Positions 8,563 to 17,913 are shown, numbered from the stretch's first letter. The stretch: 31,105 nt of DNA from an uncultured Clostridia bacterium (GCA_947628925.1 CANRBU010000004.1:1-31105), one strand, 5' to 3'. The notes: generated from the letters alone by a model not told the origin. Made by a program: numbers and translations.

Positions 8563-9048
8563 ATGTCAGCATTGATGGATAAAGTTTTTGATTTTTTTGG
8601 AATGGACTCAGCAGAGCCAGAAGAAGAACAATTAGATGAGGAAAATGTATATGGCTATCAAGAAGAGCCAGAGGAAGAAGAAATAGTAGAAGATAAAAGA
8701 TTGTTTGGAAGAAAAGGTAAAGTTGTAAATATGCCACAAGCAGGACAAGCAGTAAAAATGGTAATTTCACAACCAACAACTTTTGAACAATCAGATGAAA
8801 TATGTGCATTTTTAAAAGAAAGGAAATCAGTTATTGTAAACTTGGAATATGTAAACAAAGACATTGCAAGAAGAATAGTTGATTTTATTAGTGGTGGAGT
8901 TTATGCATTAGATGGATATATTCAAAAAATATCAAATTCTATCTTTTTAGTTGCACCATCAAACTATGAAATTACAAACGAAATGGCAAGAGAGGAAATG
9001 AGAAGCAAACTTTCTGTTTCTTGGTTAAAAAACAATAATATCAATTAA
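8563..9048 (+). CDS. sepF: cell division protein SepF
   Basis: A 161-aa Z-ring organiser. The N-terminal MSALMDKVFDFFGM is the amphipathic membrane-targeting helix, followed by an acidic linker (about 18-45) and the DUF552/SepF core (about 62-145) with the SVIVNLEYVNKDIARRIVDF strand-helix and GGVYALDGYIQKI. In Gram-positives SepF binds the FtsZ tail and tethers it to the membrane, in place of or beside FtsA. Strong GGAGG site, own promoter, and divIVA immediately downstream. Confidence 0.94.
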   Translation: MSALMDKVFDFFGMDSAEPEEEQLDEENVYGYQEEPEEEEIVEDKRLFGRKGKVVNMPQAGQAVKMVISQPTTFEQSDEICAFLKERKSVIVNLEYVNKDIARRIVDFISGGVYALDGYIQKISNSIFLVAPSNYEITNEMAREEMRSKLSVSWLKNNNIN

Positions 9049-9066
9049 TCATGTAGGAGGAAAAAA

Positions 9067-9528
9067 ATGATAACACCTTTAGATCTTGAAAATAAAAAAT
9101 TTTCAAAACAAATGATGAATGGATATAGTGTAGAAGAAGTAGATGACTTTTTAGATGATTTAACAGTAGAATATACCAAAAACTACAAAGAAGTAACAGA
9201 ATTACGTGCAAAAGTAGAAGAACTAAACAAAAGCTTAGTACAATACAAAAGCATGGAAGACACTTTACAAAATACACTTGTTGTAGCACAAACAACAGCA
9301 GAAGAACTAAAAAATGTAGCCAAGAAAAAAGCAGACCAAATGATAGAAGAAGCCAAAGGTAGTGTTAAAAAACAAATAGATGAATTAGACACACAAATCA
9401 TGTTAAAACAAAAAGAATTTGATGATTTAAAAAGACAATTTGATATATATAGAAGAAAAATGGAATCCTTAATTGTATCACAAGGAGAATTACTAAAAGA
9501 AATAAACAAAAATGAGGATGAAGAATAA
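9067..9528 (+). CDS. divIVA: DivIVA-family polar/septal coiled-coil protein
   Basis: A 153-aa protein with the DivIVA N-terminal lipid-binding domain (TPLDLENKKF near 3-12, then NGYSVEEVDDFLDDL 18-32) and a long coiled coil to the C-terminus. DivIVA proteins gather at curved membrane at poles and septa and recruit division or sporulation partners. AGGAGG lies 6 nt before the ATG. It is the last gene of the sepF unit, with a terminator 17 nt after the stop. Confidence 0.93.
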   Translation: MITPLDLENKKFSKQMMNGYSVEEVDDFLDDLTVEYTKNYKEVTELRAKVEELNKSLVQYKSMEDTLQNTLVVAQTTAEELKNVAKKKADQMIEEAKGSVKKQIDELDTQIMLKQKEFDDLKRQFDIYRRKMESLIVSQGELLKEINKNEDEE

Positions 9529-9544
9529 TAAACAAAGGAGAAAA

Positions 9545-9580
9545 CAGTTGAAATTTTATATTTTAACTGCTTTTTTGTTT
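9545..9580 (+). terminator. rho-independent terminator after divIVA
   Basis: A hairpin of 10 pairs (arms 9545-9554 and 9560-9569, one G-T wobble, 5-nt loop) is followed by C and T6. It closes the sepF-divIVA unit before the next promoter at 9649. Confidence 0.75.
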
Positions 9581-9648
9581 TTATTTGTTAATTCAAAGGA
9601 AAAATATTACAAAACTGTTAAATGTATGTTACAATTCCGTGAATTCTA

Positions 9649-9676
9649 TTGACTTTATGCAAAAATGATATAAAAT
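9649..9676 (+). promoter_or_regulatory. promoter of the rsmD-ftsK unit
   Basis: TTGACT (9649-9654), 16-nt spacer, TAAAAT (9671-9676) preceded by TGATA. It lies 21 nt before the rsmD start. No later promoter or terminator is obvious before 21530. Confidence 0.65.
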
Positions 9677-9697
9677 AATAACATAGGAGAAGTGTAT

Positions 9698-10252
9698 ATG
9701 CGAATTATTGCCGGAAAAGCACGAGGAACAAAATTATATACGTTAGAGGGGCTTGAAACAAGGCCAACACTAGATAGAGTAAAAGAATCTTTTTTTAATA
9801 TTATACAAAATGAAATTACAGATAGCGTTTTTTTAGATTTGTTTTCAGGAAGTGGAGCTATTGGTTTAGAAGCAGTAAGTAGAGGAGCCAAAAAAACGAT
9901 ATTATGCGAAAAATCTAACAAAGCAATAAACATAATTAAGAAAAATATTGAAAAAACACATTTTGAAAAACAAGTAGAATTATATGAAGGAGATTATGAA
10001 AAATATCTTATAGAAAAAGCAAAAGAAAAGCCGGATATAATTTATATAGACCCACCATATAAAACGGATTATGCAATAAGAGCAGTTGAACTTCTGCAAG
10101 AAAAGCAATTACTAACTAAAGAAACAATTCTTGTAGTAGAAACAGATAGAGAAGAAATGATAGAAATGTTGAAGAACATAAATAAAATAGATATAGAAAA
10201 AATAAAAAAATACGGTAGAGCGAGTTTGATTTTTTTAAGAAAAATTGCTTAA
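9698..10252 (+). CDS. rsmD: 16S rRNA (guanine966-N2)-methyltransferase RsmD
   Basis: A 184-aa SAM-dependent methyltransferase. It has MRIIAGKARG at the N-terminus, the SAM-binding motif LDLFSGSGAIGLEA and the catalytic DPPY, all typical of RsmD, which methylates G966 of 16S rRNA. The start is the ATG at 9698, with AGGAG at 9685-9689 (8 nt); the in-frame GTG at 9692 is only 2 nt from that site. Normal length. It heads the unit that includes ftsK. Confidence 0.94.
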   Translation: MRIIAGKARGTKLYTLEGLETRPTLDRVKESFFNIIQNEITDSVFLDLFSGSGAIGLEAVSRGAKKTILCEKSNKAINIIKKNIEKTHFEKQVELYEGDYEKYLIEKAKEKPDIIYIDPPYKTDYAIRAVELLQEKQLLTKETILVVETDREEMIEMLKNINKIDIEKIKKYGRASLIFLRKIA

Positions 10253-10271
10253 ATAAGAAAGGGGTAAAACC

Positions 10272-10775
10272 ATGGAAATATTCACATTGCTAGATACATT
10301 AGAAGACCTATTAGAAAATGGAAGAAATCTACCATTTTCAGCAAAAACAATTGTGGACAAAGAAGAATTGTTAGATTTAATTAAAGAAATTCGTATCAAA
10401 CTTCCAGACGAATTGAAACAAGCAAAATGGGTAAAAGAAGAAAGAGAAAGAATTTTAGTTGAAGCTCAAAAAGAAGCAGACGACATAGTGAAAGAAGCAG
10501 AAAATAGAATTATTGCTATGATTGATGAACACGAAATTACTAAAAAAGCATATGATCAAAAAGCAGAAATTATCGAGACAGCAAACGAAATGTCTAGAGA
10601 AATTACAAAAGGAACAAAAGAATATGCTGATAATTTACTAGGAGATACCGAATCTGTTTTAACAAATACATTAGCAAAATTAGAAGAAAATATGAGTCAA
10701 GCAATAAATTTAATGCAACTTTCTATGGAAGAAAACATCAAAACAATACAAAATAGTAGAAAAGAGTTGAAATAG
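10272..10775 (+). CDS. coiled-coil protein, DivIVA/ATPase-subunit-like
   Basis: A 167-aa soluble, highly charged, helical protein with no membrane segment. It begins with a short helix (MEIFTLLDTLEDLLENG) and PFSAKTIVDKEELLDLI, then forms a long coiled coil that superficially resembles DivIVA or ATP synthase subunit b. Such proteins occur near rsmD in Clostridia and are usually annotated only as ATPase or hypothetical; a scaffold role in division or envelope work is a guess. AAAGGGG lies 8-9 nt upstream. It ends 2 nt before ftsK, so the two are probably coupled. Confidence 0.75.
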   Translation: MEIFTLLDTLEDLLENGRNLPFSAKTIVDKEELLDLIKEIRIKLPDELKQAKWVKEERERILVEAQKEADDIVKEAENRIIAMIDEHEITKKAYDQKAEIIETANEMSREITKGTKEYADNLLGDTESVLTNTLAKLEENMSQAINLMQLSMEENIKTIQNSRKELK

Positions 10776-10777
10776 AG

Positions 10778-13249
10778 ATGGCAAGAAAAAGAACAAATAA
10801 TGGAAATCAATATGGAAAAAGAACAGCAAAAAGAACAGCAAAAAGAACAACAAAAAAACAAGCAACTAAACTAGATATGGCAATTGTTATCTTGTTTATT
10901 TTAAGTATTCTTTCTGCTGTTTTAATATATACAAAGTCAGGAATTATAGGTGTAAAATTAACAGAAATATTAGGAGGAATAATAGGAATTATTCGTTATG
11001 TACTACCAATCGGAATATTTGCACTTGCTATTAAGGTTGCCTGTGAAGACAGTTATGAATTAACATATAAATTAGCTCAATACATAATATTTATAGTTAC
11101 AATTTCAACATTAGTAGCAACATTTCAAATTTCAGGAGGAGAATTAATTGCATCAAAAGAAATCACAGAAGTTGTAAAAGATGCATATACAATTGGAACA
11201 ACAGGAGCAGGAGGAGGAGCTGTTGGAGCAGCTATTGCTGTGCCACTAGTAAATTTACTAGGAACATTTGGAACAATTATTTTAAGCTTAGGTATAGCAA
11301 TTTTACTTGCAGTATTCATGTTTGGAATTAGCATGAAAGAAATTGTACAAGGAATAGTAGAAAATTCTAAAGAACGCAAAGAAAATCGTAGACAAGCACG
11401 TTATGAAGCAAGGCAACAACAAAAAGAAGAACAAATGCAAACAAAACAATTGACAAAACAAATTGAACAAGATGAAATGGGAGAACAAATAAAAATCAAC
11501 TTTGGGGGAAGAATAGTAGAAGAAAACACAAACAACAACTTGAAAAAATATGACCATACGGCTGATAATATAGTTCCATTAACACACGAAACAAAGAGAA
11601 GCGGAATTTTCAATATGCTACAAGAAGATGATAAAAATCAAAATCAACAAGAAAATAAGGCATCACAACCAGATGAAATTGAAAATAATTTATTTAAACA
11701 AGAAGAACAACAAAAAGAAGATAAAACAAAAGAAGTATTACAACTAGAACATGCTGTAGTTGTAGAAGACGAACATTATGAATATCCATCAGTAGAACTT
11801 TTAGCAAAACCAAAACAAAAGGCATTAAAAGGTGGAGCTAAGGCATTAACAGAAACAGCAGCAAAATTACAAAAAACTTTATATAGTTTTGGGGTTTCAG
11901 CAAAAGTAGAACATGTTTCAGTAGGCCCAGCAATCACACGTTATGAACTAAAACCAGCTGAAGGTGTTAGAGTTAGCAAAATAGCTAATCTAGCAGATGA
12001 CATAGCATTAAATTTAGCAGCAGAAACAATACGTATAGAAGCACCAATTCCAGGTAAACAAGCAGTAGGAATAGAAGTACCAAACAAAGAAAAACAAGCT
12101 GTAAATTTAAGAGAAGTTATAGAAAGTGACGAATTCCAAGACAGTGAATCAAAATTAACAGTTGCATTAGGAAGAGATGTTGCAGGTAGCATACAATTAG
12201 CAGACATTGCAAAAATGCCACACGTTTTAATTGCAGGTTCAACAGGTTCAGGAAAAAGTGTGTGCATAAACACAATAATTACAAGTATTATATATAAAAG
12301 CAAACCAAGTGAAGTAAAACTTGTTATGGTAGACCCAAAAGTTGTAGAACTTTCAGTTTATAACGGAATTCCACACTTACTAATACCAGTAGTTACAGAC
12401 CCTAAAAAAGCAGCAGGAGCATTAGCATGGGCGGTACAAGAAATGGATAACAGGTACAACCTATTTGCAGAAAAAGGAGTTAGAGATTTAAAAGGATATA
12501 ACAAAGCAATAGAAAAAGATGAAGGTGCAGGAAAACTCCCACAAATAGTTATCATAGTAGACGAGCTTGCAGATTTAATGATGGTAGCAGCAAAAGATGT
12601 AGAAGAATCAATATGCCGTTTAGCACAAAAAGCAAGGGCAGCAGGTATGCACCTAGTAATTGCAACACAAAGACCATCAGTAGATGTAATCACAGGTTTA
12701 ATCAAAGCAAATGTACCATCAAGAATAGCATTTGCAGTATCTTCACAAGTAGACTCTAGAACAATCCTAGATAGTGTAGGTGCAGAAAAACTTTTAGGAA
12801 AAGGAGATATGTTATTTTTCCCATCAGGAGCACCAAAACCAGTCAGAGTTCAAGGAGCATTTGTATCAGATGAAGAAGTAGAAAAAATAGTAGATTTCGT
12901 AAAACAAAATGGTACAGCAACATATAGTGCAGATATCCTAGAAAGCATTGAAAATAACAATAAAGATGATAAAGAAATTACAGAAGCAACTAATGATGAT
13001 GATGGCGCAGATGATTTATTAATGGATGCAATACAAACAGTTGTAGAAACAGGTCAAGCATCAACATCATTTATACAAAGAAGATTTAAAGTAGGTTATG
13101 CAAGAGCAGGAAGAATAATAGACCAAATGGAAGAAAGAGGAGTAATTTCAGGTTACGAAAGAAACAAACCAAGGGAAGTTCTAATGACATTAGAAAAATT
13201 AGCAGAATTAAAAACTGGAACAAATGATGTTAAAGAACAAAAAACATAG
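10778..13249 (+). CDS. ftsK: DNA translocase FtsK/SpoIIIE family
   Basis: An 823-aa septal DNA pump that clears chromosomes from the closing septum. It has a basic start with KRTAK repeats (14-26), an N-terminal membrane domain with about four helices between 33 and 183, and a charged Q/E-rich linker (about 190-330). The motor domain carries Walker A GSTGSGKS (487-494) and Walker B IIVDE (D595, E596). A winged-helix gamma domain (about 745-808, with GYARAGRIIDQMEERG) reads orienting sequences. It could equally serve the SpoIIIE role; sequence alone does not separate them. The ribosome site is weak and the start lies 2 nt after the previous stop, suggesting coupled translation. Confidence 0.95.
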   Translation: MARKRTNNGNQYGKRTAKRTAKRTTKKQATKLDMAIVILFILSILSAVLIYTKSGIIGVKLTEILGGIIGIIRYVLPIGIFALAIKVACEDSYELTYKLAQYIIFIVTISTLVATFQISGGELIASKEITEVVKDAYTIGTTGAGGGAVGAAIAVPLVNLLGTFGTIILSLGIAILLAVFMFGISMKEIVQGIVENSKERKENRRQARYEARQQQKEEQMQTKQLTKQIEQDEMGEQIKINFGGRIVEENTNNNLKKYDHTADNIVPLTHETKRSGIFNMLQEDDKNQNQQENKASQPDEIENNLFKQEEQQKEDKTKEVLQLEHAVVVEDEHYEYPSVELLAKPKQKALKGGAKALTETAAKLQKTLYSFGVSAKVEHVSVGPAITRYELKPAEGVRVSKIANLADDIALNLAAETIRIEAPIPGKQAVGIEVPNKEKQAVNLREVIESDEFQDSESKLTVALGRDVAGSIQLADIAKMPHVLIAGSTGSGKSVCINTIITSIIYKSKPSEVKLVMVDPKVVELSVYNGIPHLLIPVVTDPKKAAGALAWAVQEMDNRYNLFAEKGVRDLKGYNKAIEKDEGAGKLPQIVIIVDELADLMMVAAKDVEESICRLAQKARAAGMHLVIATQRPSVDVITGLIKANVPSRIAFAVSSQVDSRTILDSVGAEKLLGKGDMLFFPSGAPKPVRVQGAFVSDEEVEKIVDFVKQNGTATYSADILESIENNNKDDKEITEATNDDDGADDLLMDAIQTVVETGQASTSFIQRRFKVGYARAGRIIDQMEERGVISGYERNKPREVLMTLEKLAELKTGTNDVKEQKT

Positions 13250-13273
13250 AGCGAACAATAAACAGGAGATAAA

Positions 13274-15425
13274 ATGGAAAGAGCAAGATTGGAAGAAGAA
13301 ATTAAACAATTAAATAGAATCTATGAGATGATTGAGGATGAACTACCTGAATTTTTTGAGTTTTTTAATATAGAATACAACGAAGAATTTATAGAAACAT
13401 TAGACGATAATAAAGAAGAGAATCTGTTAAAGAGCATAGTATCAAACATAGAGCGAAACCTCACACCAGAAGACCTAGACTATTTCTATGAGCATATAGA
13501 CACTAGAATATATCCATTTTTACTAAATACTGAAAGAAAAATAAAAAAATTGCAAACAAATTCTTATATAGATGAATACACCAAATCAGATATTGTAAAA
13601 TCACTAGAAACAGATGAACAAAAAATACCATTTATAGAAGAACTATGTTCATCAGATTATATAAGCTATTCAATAGCTTCAGCAATAGCTAGTTTATCAA
13701 GTGATACAACAAAAATGAAGTATATAAAAACATTAGTACAAAAAAATAATAATTGGTATGATTATAACACAATAATGATCGTAAAAAGCCTACAAGATGA
13801 TTCTTTAAAAATAGGAATATTAGACGAAGTATATGATATTTCACAAGCAGAAATAATATCATCATTCAAAGATGATGCAAAAAAAATAGAATTTTTGGAA
13901 AGATTAAAAAATCAAGGAAAAGCAATAGTTATTGCTAGCTTACAATCAGAAGAATTAAAAATAGAACAACTAAAAAAATTAGAGGGAATAAAAAAACAAA
14001 ATATAGTAAAAAGTTTAAAAAGTGATGAAGCAAAACTGACTTTCTTAAATGAATTTAATGAAGAAGAAAAAATAGAAATTATAAAAACATTTGCAACAGA
14101 TGAAGCTAAAATAAAAGCATTAAGCATGCAAAAACTTGAATATAATCAAGCAATAATCATAGGAACATTAAAAGACGATATAAAGAAAATAGAACTTCTA
14201 GAAGGAGTTACACAGCAGGAAAGTAGAGAAAAAATAATATCAAATATAAGAAGTGAACAAGGAAGAAAACTATTTCTAAAAAGAACACAAGATCAAAAAG
14301 AAGTAAAATATGTATTAAAAAATTTTACAAAAGATGAAATGATTGAATTCTTTTCTGAAACAAGTACACAACAAAAATATCCAGAGATATATAGTATATA
14401 CAGAAAAATCTATGAAAATGCTAGTCCTAGCAAAAAAACAGATGCAAAATATACTTCTTTTGGACTACCACCAAATATGACAATAGGTGTTGAAATAGAA
14501 GCAGAAGGTGAAAATAGTGAAATAATAATGCATGCAAGACAACTAAGAGGAAACAAAGCAAAAAATGATGAATCACTTACAGACGGCGTTGAAGTAATAA
14601 CAGGAATTATGCACGATACAAAAGAAGATGTATCAAACATCTACGAAGTAGCAAATCTAATGCAAGATTTAGGTTTAACATCTTCTAATAACTGCCGGAG
14701 GACATATACATATTGGAGCAGATTATATAGAAACAAATGAACAATGGCAAGAACTACTTGAACTATGGGTAAATGCAGAAGAAATTTTGTGTTTAATATC
14801 AAATAAACCAGGTGAATTACCAAGAGAAGGAGCATATGTTGAACCAATCGGGTCAAAGTTTAAAGAAAGTAATATAAATAGCAAACAAAACAGTGATGCT
14901 TTTGTAGAAGATGCTAAAAAAATACAAAGCACTAGACGTGCAACTTTAAATTTATTAAATGTACATCATGGAAAAAATACAATAGAATTTAGACTTTCAA
15001 ATGGAACACTAGACCCTAATACATGGATTGAAAACATAAAACTATATGGAAGAATAGTGCAAAAAGCAAAAGAACTAGGAATATTAAAATCTAAACACAA
15101 AAATAAAGAAGAAATAATACCAGAAGAAAAAACAGAGTTAAAATATCTTAGTATATTAAAATCACAAGTATCAAATGAACAAAAAATGGATGCACTAATG
15201 AAAATACTTTTTGATGAGGAAGAAAGAAAAGTTTATGACGAAAGATATCAAGTAAACAGCGAACTAGAAAAGAAAAATCAAAGAATCGAAGAATTGAAAA
15301 GTCTATTTGGAGAATTAGATTTTGAACAAGTATATCAGGGTACAGAAATAAAAACAACTATTATTCAAGATCTTGTTCAGCAAGAAGAACTGCTCGTAAA
15401 CCTGAAAGGAGAAGAGGGAAGGTAA
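13274..15425 (+). CDS. amidoligase-family protein with helical repeats, +1 frameshifted
   Basis: Read straight, the frame stops at 14740 (488 aa). Skipping one C at 14696 joins it to the frame ending at 15425 and gives 716 aa. Residues about 107-360 are some ten helical repeats. From about 396 comes an amidoligase-like domain (glutamine-synthetase-like COOH-NH2 ligases): GVEIEAEG (405-412), DGVEVITG, then after the shift CGGHIHIG (474-481) and the late EFRLSNGTLDP block. Family members are predicted to join amino groups to peptide carboxylates; the substrate is unknown. Without the shift the HIHIG half is lost. The continuing frame is well conserved over 240 codons, so this is more likely recoding (or a base error) than a decayed gene. 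A start at an internal TTG (14787) would yield a useless fragment. Confidence 0.78.
13592..14353 (+). repeat. protein-level helical repeat array in the amidoligase gene
   Basis: About ten degenerate units of 22-30 residues fit the pattern I-(V/I)-x-S-L-x-(S/D)-D-E-x-K-I-x-x-L-x-x-L. Examples begin at residues 107 (IVKSLETDEQKI), 169 (IVKSLQDDSLKI), 194 (IISSFKDDAKKI), 244 (IVKSLKSDEAKL) and 295 (IIGTLKDDIKKI). The spacing suggests a HEAT-like solenoid for binding a partner. No DNA-level identity, so it is an old repeat. Confidence 0.75.
14693..14702 (+). other. candidate +1 recoding site at a CGG codon (amidoligase)
   Basis: The zero frame reads TGC CGG AGG; the productive reading is TGC, skip C14696, GGA GGA. 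The +1 product restores the family motif CGGHIHIG. Zero-frame reading ends at TGA 14738-14740, 14 codons after the site. The same arrangement (CGG-AG, productive GGA, 14 codons to the stop) recurs at 30596-30605. Confidence 0.7.
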
Positions 15426-15430
15426 AAGGC

Positions 15431-15898
15431 ATGAAACAAATCATAGTGGTGGAACATGGAGAAAAGTATCAATATAATAAAAAAAGAGAAATGGTAGAAG
15501 ACTTTTTAGGTAAAGACTTTTATGAGCTACCAGAAAATAAAAAAATAAATAGATTAAGACTAAAAACCTATATGAATGCTTCGCTAAACAATACCGAAAT
15601 TAGAGATCTCATTAAAGGCGAAAAAGCAAAAAAAATGAATGAAAAGCAGTATATAGTTTTAGATGAAGACACCTTTTTATTGTCACTTGCAAAAAATAAT
15701 GATATTGTTTTATATGAAAATGAATCAAGCGAAGAATTCACCAAAAGGATAGATAAATCAAATTTAGAAAGAATTGCAGAACACTATATTAGAGTAAATG
15801 ATTGTGTAAACAAAATACTAGAAAACAAATTGGGACCAGAAAGAATAGAAACTGAAGAAAAAAAGGAAGAGATAAAAGATAATGAGGGAAGAATATAG
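15431..15898 (+). CDS. hypothetical protein, 155 aa, in the amidoligase locus
   Basis: Not recognised. A soluble, charged, mixed alpha/beta protein without membrane segments. It opens with a beta-strand-like MKQIIVVEHGEKYQYN and ends in an acidic, Lys/Glu-rich tail. It starts 5 nt after the amidoligase stop and its last 17 nt overlap the next gene, so it is almost certainly cotranslated with both and may act with the amidoligase, for example as partner or substrate handler. That role is inferred only from position. Confidence 0.65.
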   Translation: MKQIIVVEHGEKYQYNKKREMVEDFLGKDFYELPENKKINRLRLKTYMNASLNNTEIRDLIKGEKAKKMNEKQYIVLDEDTFLLSLAKNNDIVLYENESSEEFTKRIDKSNLERIAEHYIRVNDCVNKILENKLGPERIETEEKKEEIKDNEGRI

Positions 15899-16322
15899 AA
15901 AAGCATTATCAGAAGTTAATCAAATATTATTAAATACTGATGAAGAAGTAGTTGCTAAAATTCCAAAAAGATTTCAAGAATTTGTAAAAAACAATATGGA
16001 TGAAGAACACAAACTTGAGATTAAAGAAGGACAAAGCTTAATAGAACAAAATATAATGTCAGAAACAAAACAAATTTTAGCTTTGATTTACAGAGATTAT
16101 ATATGTTCAAAAGAAAAGAGAGAAGAATTAATAAATCAAGAAATTGAAAAAAGAAAAAAGGAAGAAGAAAGTTATAAAATAAACTTTCAGCAAAATAGAA
16201 AGAAAGAAGAAAGTATCGAAGAAAAGCTAGAAAATGCAGAAGAAAAGGCACTTATAAAGCCAGAAGAAAAATGGTATCAAAAGATAATCAATAAAATACT
16301 AAAAATTTTTAAAATAAAATAA
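15882..16322 (+). CDS. hypothetical protein, 146 aa, amphipathic C-terminal tail
   Basis: Not recognised by function. The first 75 residues are a compact helical domain (MREEYRKALSEVNQIL, then IPKRFQEFVKNNMDEEH, then TKQILALIYRDYICS) that resembles unannotated small proteins I recall from clostridial genomes. A Lys/Glu coiled coil (about 80-125) follows. The last 16 residues (WYQKIINKILKIFKIK) form a basic amphipathic helix likely to lie on the membrane. It overlaps the previous gene by 17 nt; AAGGAAGAG lies upstream of its ATG. Confidence 0.68.
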   Translation: MREEYRKALSEVNQILLNTDEEVVAKIPKRFQEFVKNNMDEEHKLEIKEGQSLIEQNIMSETKQILALIYRDYICSKEKREELINQEIEKRKKEEESYKINFQQNRKKEESIEEKLENAEEKALIKPEEKWYQKIINKILKIFKIK

Positions 16323-16344
16323 TTATATAGAAAGGAGAAGCGTT

Positions 16345-17913
16345 TTGCAAAAGAAAGCAGATAAATTATTAGAAAAAATTGTAAAAAAAGATTTTAATAA
16401 TGAACTAGAAATAGTACTTGAACAAAAGGAATTCTCAGAGGACGCAAAAAGCATACTCCTTAATATCTTATATAAAATAGAAACAGCGTATAAAGATATA
16501 GAAACTGTAAAGCCAGATATATTCTCAAAAGAAGAATATATTACAAAACTAATAGGGACGATAAAGCAACAATGTTCATCAATAAAACTTGTTCGAATGG
16601 ACGATAAAAATTCACAAATACCAGAAAATAGAACATTTTTTATTGATAAAAATAAAAAAGAAATAGAATGTTACCCAATAGAAAGAAAAATCTTATACGC
16701 TATTTGGAAAATGGGGAAAAAAGAGCGTATCGTGAAAAGTAATAATTTTCTTATTGATATTGCTCTTTCTGATTTTTTAAATATAGGAAACGCAATAGAT
16801 TTAGTAGAACCATTGCGTGATTTTAATGGGTATTCATGGACAACCCTACCAACAGAAATAGAAAGTATAGAACACTATTTAGCATATCAAAATCTACGCA
16901 TGTTAATAGGAAATAAATTTTTAAATAATTGGATATATCATCAAGAAACATTAATTGATTATTATTCTGATTTGATAGAAAATTTAAAACAACAATATAC
17001 GGAAAAAAACGCAGATAAAATCATGCAAGAAATAAACACTATTGCAATATTAGCAGAAAAAAAATATAATTCCAGCAACATAGAAAAATATGAAAAAGAC
17101 AAAAACAGATTAGAAACAGAATTAAAGAACATGCAAGATAAAGAAAAATACACAGAAACAATCACAAAAGAAAAATTAGAATTAGCAAAAAAGATAAGAA
17201 GATTAGATAAAATTTTAAATAACAAAGATCTATTACATCAAGAATATGTAAAGAGAAATGAGTTATTACCATTAGAAGAAAAAATATTTAGTATGAGGGT
17301 ATTATCAGACATCATGGTAAGAGAAAGAGAAGCAACTTACCAAAAAATGCAAGATTTAAATTATAACTTAAATCCAAAGAACTTTGTAAAACATAAAAAA
17401 GAACTAGAAGAACAATATCAATATCTAAAATTATTAGATACAGAAGATATAGAAAAAGAAATATTTAATAATTTAGCCAAATTACAAAAAACATTTTTAA
17501 CATGCCTTTTAATACAAATAGATAAAGCAACAACAAAACAAGAAATAGTCACATTATTATATCAAATGCGCTATTACTTACAACTACCAATTACTCGTGA
17601 AAAAACAATAGTTGAAACAATACCAGAAAAATGGTTAAAACCAGTCATACAAAAATTACTAGAAAAGGCAGAAGAACTAAAAGCAATTCAAAAATTCAGT
17701 CAAGATGAAAATATCACATATATAATTTGGAAATATATCTTTAAAGTAAGAGCAATAAAAATAGAAGACTTATCCATCAAAATAACGAAAGATAAACAAC
17801 AATATATTTTACAAATTTTTGATGAAAATATTTTTGAAGAAAAAATATCAATTACTGAATTTCAAGAAAAACTTGATATAAAACCAAACAAAAGAATAAA
17901 GATTTTTGAATAA
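16345..17913 (+). CDS. hypothetical 522-aa coiled-coil protein
   Basis: Not assignable. It starts at TTG 16345, supported by AAAGGAG (16331-16337) 7 nt upstream; no better ATG exists. Residues 1-100 are helical. About 100-205 is the most family-like part, with CYPIERKILYAIWKMGKK and EPLRDFNGYSW. A long coiled coil (about 210-390) follows, then a final alpha/beta segment (about 440-522). No transmembrane segment and no nucleotide-binding motif. It is the last of three unknown genes after the amidoligase, 22 nt beyond the previous one, and is followed 30 nt later by the beta-CASP gene. It may be a structural or scaffold protein of the locus (inference). Confidence 0.65.
   Translation: MQKKADKLLEKIVKKDFNNELEIVLEQKEFSEDAKSILLNILYKIETAYKDIETVKPDIFSKEEYITKLIGTIKQQCSSIKLVRMDDKNSQIPENRTFFIDKNKKEIECYPIERKILYAIWKMGKKERIVKSNNFLIDIALSDFLNIGNAIDLVEPLRDFNGYSWTTLPTEIESIEHYLAYQNLRMLIGNKFLNNWIYHQETLIDYYSDLIENLKQQYTEKNADKIMQEINTIAILAEKKYNSSNIEKYEKDKNRLETELKNMQDKEKYTETITKEKLELAKKIRRLDKILNNKDLLHQEYVKRNELLPLEEKIFSMRVLSDIMVREREATYQKMQDLNYNLNPKNFVKHKKELEEQYQYLKLLDTEDIEKEIFNNLAKLQKTFLTCLLIQIDKATTKQEIVTLLYQMRYYLQLPITREKTIVETIPEKWLKPVIQKLLEKAEELKAIQKFSQDENITYIIWKYIFKVRAIKIEDLSIKITKDKQQYILQIFDENIFEEKISITEFQEKLDIKPNKRIKIFE

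Noticed and set aside
9548..9652. 34-aa TTG-start frame after divIVA with AAAGGAG upstream and a hydrophobic beginning
   Set aside because: It runs straight through the divIVA terminator hairpin and T tract and into the rsmD promoter; the hydrophobic residues come from the T run. Chance frame.
14787..15425. Separate 212-aa gene starting at TTG 14787
   Set aside because: No ribosome site precedes it and the frame carries amidoligase motifs back to 14697, joining directly with the upstream half.
15882..15898. 17-nt overlap between the 155-aa and 146-aa genes as a third frameshift
   Set aside because: The second gene has its own ribosome site and a good ATG, the upstream protein ends naturally, and no CGG codon is present. 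Ordinary overlapping genes.
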